Below, in pieces: positions 42,595 through 53,500 of a stretch of DNA of 64,000 nucleotides (the first letter of the stretch is position 1; each line of letters begins with the position of its first letter). Made by a program: the position numbers and the translations under genes. The stretch comes from Rikenellaceae bacterium. Lineage in GTDB: Bacteria > Bacteroidota > Bacteroidia > Bacteroidales > UBA932. A model generated the notes under the pieces. It did not search any database and was not told the origin of the DNA. It worked only from the letters and a program-made list of their open reading frames with translations. Where the stretch lies: assembly GCA_003513895.1 (NCBI GenBank), contig DOSU01000148.1, forward strand, positions 22,349-86,348, written 5' to 3'.

Positions 42595-43185
42595 TTACCA
42601 ATGCATCCATTCACTCATTATTTCCGCTCCATACTTTGAAATAACCGACTCCGGATGAAACTGAACCCCGTAAATTTTGAACTTTTCATGAAATATTGTC
42701 ATGGGAATTCCGGTTTCGTTAACGGACCCTACAGTCAAATCACAAGGTAAAGACGAGGCATTTACTGCCCATGAGTGGTAAAGACCGACCTCTATTTTTG
42801 GGAAACTCCCCTTTTCGTCATGAATCTTCCCTAAAACGGGATCGGAATTATCGGAGAGTTTAAGCAGCGACTTGTGCCCGTGAAGGGGATGTTTCAAGTT
42901 TATTAGTTTTCCGCCAAAGCTGCACGCAATGGCCTGATGTCCCAGGCAAACACCAAGAATCGAATGGGTCTCTTTACAATATTCTACAACTTTTAACAAA
43001 TCTCCGGCCTCTTGCGGCAAGCCCGGACCGGGAGAGAGAATTATATGGCTGAACTCACCCAGTCTTGGAAAGGGTATCCGGTCGTTGTAACATATTTCAA
43101 TATCGTTGTTTGTAACTCTTTTAACGAGGTGGACGATGTTGTATACAAACGAATCGTAATTGTCTATGAGCAGAATTTTCTTCAC
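42595..43185 (-). CDS. pabA: Glutamine amidotransferase subunit of aminodeoxychorismate/anthranilate synthase
   Basis: A 196-residue class I glutamine amidotransferase. LLIDNYDSFVYNI opens the protein, LSPGPGLP is the oxyanion loop, the nucleophile is C80 in GVCLGHQAIA, and the histidine-glutamate pair is in VQFHPESV. It releases ammonia from glutamine for its partner synthase. The neighbouring divergent pabB and pabC genes make aminodeoxychorismate synthase (folate pathway) more likely than anthranilate synthase; PabA and TrpG cannot be separated by sequence alone. The 36-base gap to pabB has TACTTTTG on the minus strand, but that box would sit almost on the start codon. Confidence 0.88.
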   Translation of the reverse strand: MKKILLIDNYDSFVYNIVHLVKRVTNNDIEICYNDRIPFPRLGEFSHIILSPGPGLPQEAGDLLKVVEYCKETHSILGVCLGHQAIACSFGGKLINLKHPLHGHKSLLKLSDNSDPVLGKIHDEKGSFPKIEVGLYHSWAVNASSLPCDLTVGSVNETGIPMTIFHEKFKIYGVQFHPESVISKYGAEIMSEWMHW

Positions 43186-43221
43186 AAAACAAAAGTATAT
43201 ATTTTGTTACATTTGTATGCA

Positions 43222-44220
43222 ATGAAATACAAGGGTATATATATAAAATCGCAGGAAGTACGACGCAGGATGAACGATGCGGGAAAGGTAAGCCGGCCTT
43301 TCCTTTTTGCCATAGACTTTGAAATGGAGAACGGCTTCTTTGTCGATGATCCCCTCAGTCAAAACGATGTATTGTTTCGTATTGGCGAAACAAAGAACTA
43401 TAAGGAATTAATTTTACCGCAAGACGATTCTCTTCTTCAAATAAAAGATCTCATTCCATACGGCGATTATTCCGAAAAGTATAAAGCGGTAACGAGAGGC
43501 CTTATGAGAGGAGATACATATCTCATTAATCTCACGGCGAAAACAGAGATTGAATCTACAATCTCTTTGCAGCAGATATTAAAATCCACTATTTCGCCAT
43601 TTGGAATTTGTGCCTGGGACAGCTTTATCTCGTTCTCTCCTGAAAGATTTATAAGGATTGAAAATGGAATTATCTCCTCCTGTCCAATGAAAGGAACAAT
43701 AGATGCCTCAATTCCGGGTGCTTCGGAGATTATACTCAATGACTATAAAGAAAGTTGCGAACACAATACAATAGTGGACCTTATTCGCAACGATATTGGA
43801 AAGGTTTCCGAACGAGTATGGGTAGAGCGTTTCCGTTATATCGACAACATCAAGACCGACAGAGGTGCAATCCTGCAGGTCAGTTCAGACATTCGGGGAG
43901 AGCTCCCTTTGGGTTGTAAAAATAATCTTGGAGATATCATCTTCTCCATGCTTCCTGCAGGATCGGTATCGGGAGCACCAAAGCCATCTACCCTAAAGCT
44001 TATCTCCAATGCAGAAGGAGAAAACAGAGGTTTCTATACGGGTGTTTTTGGCTATTTTGACGGCACTATGCTGGATTCGGCAGTACTCATTAGATTTATT
44101 GAGAAAATGGCAGATGGCACACTTTTTTACCACAGTGGAGGAGGAATTACTGTGAATAGCAGATGTAAAGAAGAGTATGAAGAGTTAATTGCAAAAATTT
44201 ATCTTCCTCTTAAAAAATGA
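43222..44220 (+). CDS. pabB: Aminodeoxychorismate synthase component I (short chorismate-binding form)
   Basis: A 332-residue chorismate-binding enzyme. Conserved elements are FSPERFIRIENG, CPMKGTID, LIRNDIGKVSERV, MLPAGSVSGAPK and GVFGYFDG. It adds ammonia to chorismate to give 4-amino-4-deoxychorismate. It lacks the N-terminal tryptophan-binding extension of full-length TrpE/PabB (about 450-500 residues); such short PabB proteins are common in Bacteroidota. The frame continues upstream into pabA, but ATG at 43222 (MKYKGIYIK) is the sensible start. The stop overlaps the pabC start (ATGATG), so the two are coupled. Confidence 0.88.
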   Translation: MKYKGIYIKSQEVRRRMNDAGKVSRPFLFAIDFEMENGFFVDDPLSQNDVLFRIGETKNYKELILPQDDSLLQIKDLIPYGDYSEKYKAVTRGLMRGDTYLINLTAKTEIESTISLQQILKSTISPFGICAWDSFISFSPERFIRIENGIISSCPMKGTIDASIPGASEIILNDYKESCEHNTIVDLIRNDIGKVSERVWVERFRYIDNIKTDRGAILQVSSDIRGELPLGCKNNLGDIIFSMLPAGSVSGAPKPSTLKLISNAEGENRGFYTGVFGYFDGTMLDSAVLIRFIEKMADGTLFYHSGGGITVNSRCKEEYEELIAKIYLPLKK

Positions 44221-44804
44221 TGAGATTCATTGAAACCATAAAAATTGAAAATGGGATTGCCCAAAACCTTGATCTTCATTTGGAGAGAGCATCTAAGACA
44301 TGTTTATACCATTTTGGATTGAGAATGGTTTTCCCATTCAGTACAATTATAAACGAATTAAGAAATTCTCATAATGAGGGAATATATAAACTTAGAATAA
44401 TATACGCCGGCAAAATTGAGCATTTTACAATAGAAAAATATCAGCCTAAAATTGTAGAGAAACTTAAAATTGTGGATGGAGGCAAAATTGATTATTCTTT
44501 CAAATTTGAGGACAGGCTAGCTTTGAATAAGCTCCTTGATCAAAGAGGAGATTGCGATGATATAATTATTGTTAAAGACGGATTCGTTACTGATACCTCT
44601 TATTCTAACCTTGTATTCTCGGATGGAAAACAATTTTTCACTCCCTCAAGTTTTTTGCTCAATGGTATAAAAAGACAGCAGTTGTTAAGAGACGGAAAAA
44701 TTAAAGAGAAGGAGATTAAGATGGCGGATATAAAAAAATATACAAGCGTTTTTATGATAAACTCAATGTTAGATTTCGCTCAAATCATGAGACTAATTGA
44801 ATAA
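44217..44804 (+). CDS. pabC: Aminodeoxychorismate lyase (class IV aminotransferase fold)
   Basis: A 195-residue PLP enzyme of the class IV fold. The N-terminal IENGIAQNLDLHLERASKT, FKFEDRLALNKLLDQ with the likely PLP lysine, and TDTSYSNLVF and TPSSFLLNGIKRQQLL are the family landmarks. It splits aminodeoxychorismate into p-aminobenzoate and pyruvate. The protein is shorter than E. coli PabC (269 residues) but keeps the core. It overlaps pabB by 4 bases. Folate supply is the default role; whether p-aminobenzoate is also used by the nearby NRPS cannot be judged. Confidence 0.82.
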   Translation: MMRFIETIKIENGIAQNLDLHLERASKTCLYHFGLRMVFPFSTIINELRNSHNEGIYKLRIIYAGKIEHFTIEKYQPKIVEKLKIVDGGKIDYSFKFEDRLALNKLLDQRGDCDDIIIVKDGFVTDTSYSNLVFSDGKQFFTPSSFLLNGIKRQQLLRDGKIKEKEIKMADIKKYTSVFMINSMLDFAQIMRLIE

Positions 44805-44821
44805 TAATTGTCTGGTTTATA

Positions 44822-45691
44822 TTATTTTATTGGATTTTTTGATGCAATGACAAGTGGGTAATCTTTGGGCTTGAATTCGTCTAATTTGAGCAAAGAATAT
44901 TTCTTCCCATAAATAATTAAACGTAAAACCTTTGCTAAAGGTTCAAATCTTCGGGGAACCCTAAGCAAACTGCCTACTCTCTCAAATTCATAAAAATATT
45001 TATATCCACAGTTCATTAACAAATCCACAATCGGAGGTACACCTTTGGTATAAACGGCCACTAAAAATTCAAATGCAATTATCGCCTCTCCCGACATTAG
45101 AGTAACCTTTAAACCTGATAGCGCTTGAAACTCATGACCTTCGGTATCAATTTTTATAAAATCAACTTTTGATAAAACAGGTTTAGGCAGGACATCATCA
45201 AGACGATTGACATCTAATTCGATTTTCTTGAAAATTTCATCTTTGAAACCGATACGGTCTCTTCCTATTTGCGTTTCTCCAATATTTGTAAGATTTTCTA
45301 ATGCACTTAATTTCCCTTTTATATTGGACGCACCTAAATTAATGGCTTTTATATTATCAAACTCTTCAATATTTAATTTCAGTAGTCTGAATGACCTGGG
45401 ATTTGGTTCGAAACTGATAACATTTTCAAAAAACTCAGAAAAAAACAAGCTATGATTCCCAATATTAGCACCAATATCAAGGCATACCCTTCTTTTAGCC
45501 AATTTGGGGAATATAAATTTTTTTAAATTTTCACACTCTTCTTTTTCATATCTTCCCCTAGTAAAAATGTCCTGTGAAATAAGGTCGGAGCTATAGCAGG
45601 CAATTCTGGGATAATTTGAGTAAAAAAAATACCTCTTTCGTTCAAGATAATGCTCTGCAATTCTCCTCTCAATCAGTTCAACGATTTTCAT
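44822..45691 (-). CDS. FkbM-family methyltransferase
   Basis: A 289-residue SAM-dependent enzyme. Motif I is CLDIGANIGNHSLFF (about residue 70), motif II FEPNPRSFRLL, and the FkbM signature VDFIKIDTEGHEFQAL lies near residue 170. FkbM-type enzymes methylate hydroxyl groups of sugars or polyketides. Located between the polysaccharide region and the NRPS-PKS genes, it could serve either; it points away from the NRPS operon, on the other strand. It has no nearby partner on its own strand. Confidence 0.88.
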   Translation of the reverse strand: MKIVELIERRIAEHYLERKRYFFYSNYPRIACYSSDLISQDIFTRGRYEKEECENLKKFIFPKLAKRRVCLDIGANIGNHSLFFSEFFENVISFEPNPRSFRLLKLNIEEFDNIKAINLGASNIKGKLSALENLTNIGETQIGRDRIGFKDEIFKKIELDVNRLDDVLPKPVLSKVDFIKIDTEGHEFQALSGLKVTLMSGEAIIAFEFLVAVYTKGVPPIVDLLMNCGYKYFYEFERVGSLLRVPRRFEPLAKVLRLIIYGKKYSLLKLDEFKPKDYPLVIASKNPIK

Positions 45692-45814
45692 TTCAATAGG
45701 ATTATTTTTTTTTAAAAAATAAAGGTAAAATTATTACTCGAAAAGTCAAAAATGTGTGAATTATATAAGATTTAAACATAATTGAGTAGCATTATACAGG
45801 GATAATCTCATCAC

Positions 45815-45843
45815 TTTTGACGCTTCATCATTTAAAGTCAAAA
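45815..45843. promoter_or_regulatory. Inverted repeat upstream of an outer-membrane protein gene
   Basis: TTTTGAC (45815-45821) and GTCAAAA (45837-45843) form a 7-base inverted repeat with a 15-base spacer, ending 24 bases before the ATG at 45868. It could be an operator or a leader hairpin. No clear -7/-33 pair was found in the 176-base gap. Confidence 0.3.
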
Positions 45844-45867
45844 TAATTTAATTTAAAAGAAGAAGTA

Positions 45868-46506
45868 ATGAAAAAAGTAATTTTAGTTTTCGCATTTGCA
45901 ACCTTTATGTTTGGTAGCATGTTTGCGCAAAAGAGCAGTTCCGATTTCAGAGAGAAATTATCGTTTGGCCTAAAGGCCGGTATTAATATATCAAATGTAT
46001 ATGATTCTCAGGGAGAACAATTTAATGCCGATTCCAAAATAGGTTTGGCTGCAGGTGTTTTTGTTGCCCTGCCGCTGGGGAAATATTTTGGTGTTCAGCC
46101 GGAGATTCTATTCTCGCAGAAAGGATATCAGGGTTCGGGTTCGTTATTAGGTAGCAACTATAGTTACTCTTATACAAGTAATTATATAGATGTGCCATTG
46201 TTGTTTGCCATCAAACCAATTTCCATGATTACCATATTGGTAGGTCCTCAGTACTCTTTCCTTGTAAAAGATAATTATACTTTTAATAGTGCAATTATTA
46301 ATATCGATCAGGAAAATGAGTTTGAGAATGACAATATCCGTAAAAACACCCTTTCTCTTTTGGGAGGCGTTGATTTTAACTTCAACAGAATTGTTATCGG
46401 CACAAGAGTAGGATGGGACCTTCAGGCCAATAAAGGCGATGGTACTTCAGAAACTCCACGCTATAAAAATATCTGGTATCAGGCTACAATCGGATTCAGA
46501 TTCTAA
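45868..46506 (+). CDS. Outer-membrane beta-barrel protein (PorT/OMP_b-brl type)
   Basis: A 212-residue protein with a signal peptide (MKKVILVFAFATFMFGSMFA, Q). The mature chain alternates polar and aromatic residues in about eight strands (FGLKAGINISNVYD, YFGVQPEILFSQKG, IDVPLLFAIKPI, ITILVGPQYSFLV, IVIGTRVGWDLQ) and ends in aromatic phenylalanine (IGFRF), as needed for barrel assembly. The closest match is the small outer-membrane barrel family common in Bacteroidota. The function is unknown. It is a single-gene unit with a very strong terminator directly after it. Confidence 0.88.
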   Translation: MKKVILVFAFATFMFGSMFAQKSSSDFREKLSFGLKAGINISNVYDSQGEQFNADSKIGLAAGVFVALPLGKYFGVQPEILFSQKGYQGSGSLLGSNYSYSYTSNYIDVPLLFAIKPISMITILVGPQYSFLVKDNYTFNSAIINIDQENEFENDNIRKNTLSLLGGVDFNFNRIVIGTRVGWDLQANKGDGTSETPRYKNIWYQATIGFRF

Positions 46507-46525
46507 TTATCAGCTATTCCATTAA

Positions 46526-46566
46526 ACAAAGCACCTGCACATTTTTTGTGCAGGTGCTTTGTTTTA
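46526..46566 (+). terminator. Strong rho-independent terminator
   Basis: A perfect 16-bp stem, ACAAAGCACCTGCACA (46526-46541) with its complement at 46547-46562, a five-T loop and a trailing TTTT. It is the strongest hairpin seen in the window and insulates the NRPS operon from upstream transcription. Confidence 0.92.
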
Positions 46567-46615
46567 GCAATTATTGGTTTCATTATTTTTTCTTGTAAAT
46601 AAGCAGTTTATATAC

Positions 46616-46645
46616 TTGATATTTGGATGTAAAAAAGTAAATTTG
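46616..46645 (+). promoter_or_regulatory. Candidate promoter of the barrel-NRPS-PKS operon
   Basis: TTG at 46616-46618, 19 bases, then TAAATTTG at 46638-46645. Both elements and the spacing fit the Bacteroidota housekeeping consensus (TTG, 19-23, TAnnTTTG). It lies 70 bases upstream of ATG 46715 and just after the strong terminator, where an operon promoter is expected. Confidence 0.5.
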
Positions 46646-46714
46646 TAAGCCCAGCCAGACTTGTAAAGCTGAAACTTACATTTTTTGCTCAAAGAACAAA
46701 CCGACTATATAAAT

Positions 46715-47533
46715 ATGAAAAAACAAATAGCTCTTGTTTTTCTAATTCTATTATTGATTCCGGGAGAAACATTTTCGCAATCCGCAGAAAATAAACCGGT
46801 TGACTATTGGTGGTTGAAGAGTTCTAAAGTTGATACAGTTAATGGCATACAATTCCACGCAAGCGGGCAATACAGTTTTTCCAAAAAGAAAGGGGTTATA
46901 AGTGGAGTAACACATTCCGGCAATATTCTTCTTGCTGTAAGATTGGGTTCAGTTACGAATTATTCAATTTACGGTATTGACAAAATAGATTTGCATTTAA
47001 AAGGTATTGCCAATATCGACTACAAAACAACATCTCATTATTTTACGAACTATTTTAACTACGATTTTTCAAGGGTTTTATTTGCCGAGGCAGGATATAT
47101 ATGGGAAAGAGACGATATGTTGCTTCTCCATAACAGGTACTCAGTTTATGCCGGAGCAGGCATCAACTTGATTTTGTTTAAAAAATTACAAATAAAATCG
47201 CTGCTTGCAGCAGGATGGATTAACCAGAATTATACTATTCCCGTTGAAAATATTGATGTTATAAAAGGTCCAAACACAGCTTTTTATACCATGAATAACT
47301 TTGTTTATTCAATATTGCCCACTGTTAAGTTTTCCGGATATGTATTTTATTATACCAACATAAACGAAGGAGGGAGATACAGATACGGTTACAGACTTAA
47401 TCTCTCAGTGGGCATCATCAAACACATAAATCTTGTTGCGGGATACAGTCATAAATTCGACAAGGAGCTTGAAAGGCTGGGGCTCATGGCTATTAATACA
47501 AGTACTAACATTGGAGTCGAAGTAAGCCTGTAA
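46715..47533 (+). CDS. Outer-membrane beta-barrel protein at the head of the NRPS operon
   Basis: A 272-residue protein. ATG at 46715 gives the signal peptide MKKQIALVFLILLLIPGETFSQ; a TTG ten codons earlier is rejected. The mature protein has many amphipathic strands (FHASGQYSFSKKKG, LLAVRLGSVTNYSIYG, FAEAGYIWERDD, YAGAGINLILF, GYRYRLN-like YRYGYRLNLSVGI) and ends IGVEVSL, all typical of a 10-12-strand barrel. It loosely resembles DUF481-type proteins; no firm family. It ends 10 bases before the first NRPS gene, so it is co-transcribed. A role in export, uptake or self-protection for the product is a guess from position. Confidence 0.75.
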   Translation: MKKQIALVFLILLLIPGETFSQSAENKPVDYWWLKSSKVDTVNGIQFHASGQYSFSKKKGVISGVTHSGNILLAVRLGSVTNYSIYGIDKIDLHLKGIANIDYKTTSHYFTNYFNYDFSRVLFAEAGYIWERDDMLLLHNRYSVYAGAGINLILFKKLQIKSLLAAGWINQNYTIPVENIDVIKGPNTAFYTMNNFVYSILPTVKFSGYVFYYTNINEGGRYRYGYRLNLSVGIIKHINLVAGYSHKFDKELERLGLMAINTSTNIGVEVSL

Positions 47534-47543
47534 ATCCAAGACA

Positions 47544-50500
47544 ATGAGTAATAAAGAACTATATCCTCTAACATTGCCCCAGCAGGTCTTTTATTACGAT
47601 TATCTGTTACATCGCAACGACAGAAAGTACAATATGGGTGGGCACATGATGCTCAATGGGGAACTGGATATTGATTTGTTCCGGAAAGCACTTAATTATA
47701 CAGCTCAGAAGCATGATGCGCTAAGGCTAAGATTTGTAGAGAAGGATGGAGAACTTTTTCAGTATTTTTTGCCGGAACTTGAATCCAATATTGAATATTA
47801 CGATTTCAGAAAGAGAAATAATCCTCTTGAGGACGCAAATAAGTTTATTCTGGAAGAGAGTGCGCGTCCATTCCCTTTTGAAAACTCAAACCTCTGCCGC
47901 GAAATTATTATACAAACCGGAGACAAACAGTTTATCTGGTTTGCATTGTTTCACCATTTTTCAAATGACGGCTATGGCCACTCGATAATCAATAAAACTG
48001 TTTCAGATACGTATAATAGCCTGTTGTTAAGCGATAGTTTCCCCGAAATTCAATCTTATTCATACCTTGATTTTCTTGAAGACGATTTAAAATACAGGAA
48101 ATCGGAAGAGTTTAAAAACTCTTCGGAATACTGGCAAAAAAAACTGACACCTCTACCGGAGCATCTTGATTTCACTACAAAAAAACACAGCATTAAAAAC
48201 TTTTCGCTACATAATGAGAGAGTAACACTAAACCTTCATCGAATGTGTTATGCCTCAATGCTAAAGATAGGTGAAGAGGAAGGAGTGACTCCCTTCCAGA
48301 CTCTTCTCGGAATTCTGTATATAACTCTTTATAAGCTATATAATAAAAAAGACATAATCATTGGAATGCCTGTATTAAACAGGAGTAATTTTAAGTTTAA
48401 AAACACTCCCGGCCTTTTTATGAATATGACTCCGCTAAGGCTTCATCTAAAACCCGAATGGACCTTTTACGATCTTTTGAATTCAATAAAAACCGAAGTA
48501 AAAGAGTGCTACAGACATCAGCGTCTTCCAATGAGTGAAACTTTCAGGCATTTCCGAAATAATCCGGAATTTAAAAATGAGTTGTTCGATGTTACAGTTG
48601 TTTACAGAAAAATGGACTTCTCACAAAAGTTTGGCGATGCAAAACTACATTCTGTAACGCTTGATACAGAAACAAGAAACGAAAGTTTCGGCATTGAAGT
48701 GGACGAATACGACGATGACGAAAATGTAAACATATTTTTTAATTACAATCCTCAGGTATTATCGGAGCAGGAGGTGCTCCAGATTGCAAAATGTTTTGAA
48801 ACAGTACTCTTTGAGCTCATTTACTTTCCCCAAAAAAAGCTATCCGCAATAAAAACCATTTCCGAATTTGATAGGCACGAATTATTAAAAACCTTCAATT
48901 TTAATGGCCGTGCAAAAAAAACAAACAAGACAATAGTTGAGAAGTTCTATGATTGCGCACAAAACTTTTCAAATGTAATTTCAGTAATATGTAACGAGAA
49001 ATCATTGACCTATTGCAAACTTAACCAAAAGTCAAATCAGGTTGCAAATTACCTCATCCAAAAACATAATGTTTCCAAAGGGGATATTATTTGCATGGCT
49101 TCCGAGCGCTCGACAGATGCAATAGTGACAATGATTGGGATTATGAAATCGGGAGCAGCATGTCTTCCTGTTGATTTTAATAACCCCCGTGAAAGAATTG
49201 CGTATATTCTAAAAAATAGTGGTGCAAAAATTCTTATTTCCGACAACCCTGAACATCATAACCTCTCAAAAGTAGTAGTTATTCTTAGTGAAACCGAAAT
49301 AGCCGGCAACGGGAATCTTTCTTTGAAAATTCATAAAGAAGACCCGGCTTATATTATTTATACTTCCGGTTCAACCGGTACTCCAAAGGGAGTAGTTATT
49401 GAACATGGCAGTTTTATGAATATGTTCGTGAATGTTATCGATAATTACGGCATCAAGCAGCGGGACAATGTTCTTCAATTTGCATCTCTCGGGTTTGATG
49501 CTGCTATATTTGAAATATTTCAGGCGCTGCTCACGGGTGCCACTTTAGTAATTGCCGGGAAAGAGATAATTCAGGATCCTTCGTTATTCATTCATTTTAT
49601 GGATGATAAAAAAATTTCAGTAGCAACTCTTCCTCCCGCCTTCCTTAATGCTCTGGATAAACCGGAATTTCCTTATCTGCACACATTAATAACAGCCGGA
49701 GAGCAAGCTGTGGTATCGGATGTAAATTATTACAGAAAATTTAAAAAATATATAAATGGATACGGGCCAACCGAAGCATCGGTTTGTGCTTCGTATTTCA
49801 TTGCTGATAAGGATGAAGAGTACAAAAATTCTGTACCAATCGGGAAATCCGTTCCCGGCATGTCTATTTACATATTGAATGAAAATCTGGAACTATTACC
49901 GACAGGTTTTTCCGGCGAATTATGTATTTCCGGGCCAAATTTGGCAAGAGGATACCTGAACAATAATGAATTGACAGAGCAAAAATTTGTTGCAAATCCT
50001 TTTGTCAAAAACGGCAGAATGTACAGGACAGGAGATAGGGCGAGATTTTTGCCGGATGGCAACATTGAATTTTTAGGAAGGATAGACAATCAGGTAAAAA
50101 TAAGAGGGAACAGGATTGAACTTGGAGAAATAGAGAACCGTATACAGAATCACCCCCTCGTAAAAGAATCAGTTGTACTGGTAACTGAAATAAACGAGAG
50201 TAAAATTATTGCGGCGTTTATCATTAGTGAAACAGAAATTGTATTATCGGAGCTCAAAAACTTTCTTCTTGAATTTCTGCCCGATCATATGATGCCTCAG
50301 CATTTCTATTTCATCGAGAAAATGCCATTAACACAAAATGGGAAAATCGATAAAAATGAATTGAGGAAATTGGTCTTGGCCGGACCGGAAACAATCACAA
50401 ACGATTCTGCTACATCTACAGATCTTGAAATCAAACTTATATCTATAGTTGAGCGCATCTTAAACTATTCTCCTGTTGGAGTTAATGATAACTTCTTTGA

Positions 50501-53500
50501 GTTAGGCGGCGACAGTCTTACTATTGCCCGTTTAATAACCCGGATAAAAAAGGAGTTGAATCTGGAGATCAGCTTTAAAACTATCTTTAACAAACCTACA
50601 TTTCGTTCTGTACTGGCAGAACTTGGTTCCTGCAAAACTGCCCTGTATGAAGAGATAAAGAGTGCTCCGCCTGCCGAATATTATCCGCTTTCTCATTCAC
50701 AAAAAAGATTATGGATACTTTCCCGGGAAAAAGAAAACTCCGCAGTTTACAATATGCCGGTACCGCTTGTTCTTGAGGGGATAGTGAATGTTGGAAACCT
50801 TAAAAAAGAAGTTTGTGCAATAATTGAAAGACATGAATCTCTCCGGACAATATTTGTTGACATTGAGGGCACTCCTTACCAGAAGATACTTACAACTTTC
50901 GATAGCGTTGTAACCGAATATGATTTTAGCCTTGATGCATCAGCAGGAGAAAAGGCTGCAGTTCTGGTCAATAAAGAGGCAATGACCCCTTTTGACTTGT
51001 CGTGTGAAATTCCAATCCGGGCAAGCATAGTAAAGGTCGAGAAAGAAAAATACATATTCTTGCTCGTAATCCACCATATTGCAGGGGATGGCATATCTAT
51101 TGGCATAATAATGAACGAATTGTCGCAATTGTACAATTCGTATGAAGGGGGAGATTCGGAATGTGTCCTGAAGCCACTCAGAATTCAATATAAAGATTAC
51201 TGCGTTTATGAACAGGTTCTGCTTGAAAGCAACAAGTACCTGAAGGAAAAGGAATACTGGCTTAAAAAATTATGCAATCCAATACCGGTGCTTAATTTGC
51301 CCACAAATAGAATACGTCCGCCTGTTAAAACATACACCGGGAATTATTTACTAAGCGAGTTGGAGGAATCCACATCACAGAGTATAATCAAATTAAGCAA
51401 AGAGAGGAGCGTAAGTCCAAATATTGTTTTACTCGCGGCCATAAATGTTTTGCTTTATAAGTACACTGCACAGGAAGATATAATTATTGGAACTCCGGTT
51501 GCCAGAAGAAACAGCCAGGAGCTTGAAAATCAAGTTGGCGCATACATCAACACTGTTGCTCTCCGTAATAATATAAACGGAGAAAATACTTTTGCCCATT
51601 TTTTACAGGAAGCAGGAAACAGCCTGTCCGAAGCGTTTTCCAACAGCAACTATCCTTTTGATAGCCTTCTGGAAAATTTAACACTTGAAAGAGACATATC
51701 CCGTGCTCCATTATTTGACGTGCTGATGCAATATCAAAACGAGGATGTGACTGTACTGGAATTAAATCACGCAAGGTCTTCTTCTTACAAGATAGATTTT
51801 AACTTTAACAAGTTCGACCTTACTTTTACCTTTACCGAAGAAAAAGAATCAATAAAATTTAACCTGGGATACAATTCAAATCTCTTCGATGAAAATCGTA
51901 TTGAAAGATTGAAAAGTCACCTTATAAACATTCTCTCATGCGTCCTCGATAATCCGGACATCTGTATTAAAGACATTGATGTTCTTGGCAATGACGATAG
52001 AGAAATGCTACAGGAAATGTCGTGCGGAAAGAACACAAACCTCGAAAGAAAAACAGTGATTGATCTGTTCAACGAACAGGTAATAAAGACACCCGGTAAT
52101 ACTGCATTGGTGTTTAACGACACAAAACTGACTTATCTTCAACTGAATGAAAAAGCCAACTCTATTGCACATGGGATATTGAAAAATATAAGTGTTTCCC
52201 CGGACGATATTATTGCAATAAGAGCTCCCCGCTCGGAGATGATGGTTATTGGCATTTTAGGAATATTAAAAACCGGCGCGGCCTATCTGCCATTAAGTAT
52301 GGACATGCCGGAAGAGCGCGTGAAATTTATGATGCAGGACAGCAGGTCCAGGCTGTTGTTAACAGAGAGCCACCTTGTAGAGATGACAGAAACCCCATCC
52401 GGTAAAATACCGGAAATCAATTACAACCCCAACAGTCTGGCCTATGTGATATATACTTCCGGATCTACAGGTACACCAAAAGGTGTTATGATTGAACATC
52501 GTGGCCTTTATAACCTGGTGCTGGCGTTGTCGGATGGAATTTATAATTCAGTTTTGTCTCCATTGAATATTGCCATGATTGCCCCTTTTATTTTTGATGC
52601 TTCCGTTAAACAAATGTTTTATGCTTTGACGCATGGACACTGTCTTGATATTGTACCGGATGAAATAAAAACAAACGGCAGAAAACTTATAGAATATTAT
52701 GAAAAGCATTCAATTAAAGTTTCCGACGGGACTCCGGTTCATCTGGAAGTTTTACTGGATGAATTAACGCCGGGGACAAAAAAGTATTTGCCAAATATGT
52801 TTGTAATGGGAGGCCAGCACCTAATGCTTCAAACAGTAAGAAAAATGTTTGAAGTGGCAGGAGATGACCCTCCGGTAATTATAAATGCCTATGGTCCTAC
52901 AGAATGCAGCGATGTATCGTCTTCCTTTAATATTTCGCGGGAGTTTACAGAGGAGAATGATGCGGTATTCAATTCAATGCCAATAGGAAAGCCATTAAAT
53001 AATGTTCAAATCTATATTCTTGATTCAACCCTTGCTCCGGTTCCTGTTGGTGTATATGGAGAACTTTGTATCGCAGGGGAAGGTCTCGCAAGAGGTTATG
53101 TAAACAGAAGTGACCTCACAAACGAAAAATTCGTTAATGCCGGTTTTCTCCATAACAGAAGAATTTACAGAACGGGAGATGTGGGACGGTTTTTGGACGA
53201 TGGTAACATTGTCCTTTCGGGAAGGTCGGACGATCAGATAAAACTACGGGGCTTCCGTGTAGAACTTGGAGAAATTGAAAGCAAAATAAAGAATTACGGT
53301 AAAATTGTTTCGGCATCGGTCATTTCCGTTGGAGAGGGAAATAATCTTGAGATTGCAGCATACTTTACCGCCCCGGAAAAGTTGGATTGTGAAGACCTGA
53401 AACAGTTTTTATCACTTCATTTGCCGGTGTATATGATTCCCGCTTTTCTTACTCAATTGGACAAAATGCCGTTAACCGGAAACGGAAAAATTGACAAAAA

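Noticed and set aside
43012..43221. An N-terminal extension of pabB
   Set aside because: It is antisense to the catalytic region of pabA and encodes nothing like a chorismate-binding domain.
43190..43222. A promoter for pabA: TACTTTTG on the minus strand with TTG 22 bases upstream
   Set aside because: The -7 box would be only four bases from the pabA start codon, implying an essentially leaderless transcript; too weak to list as a feature.
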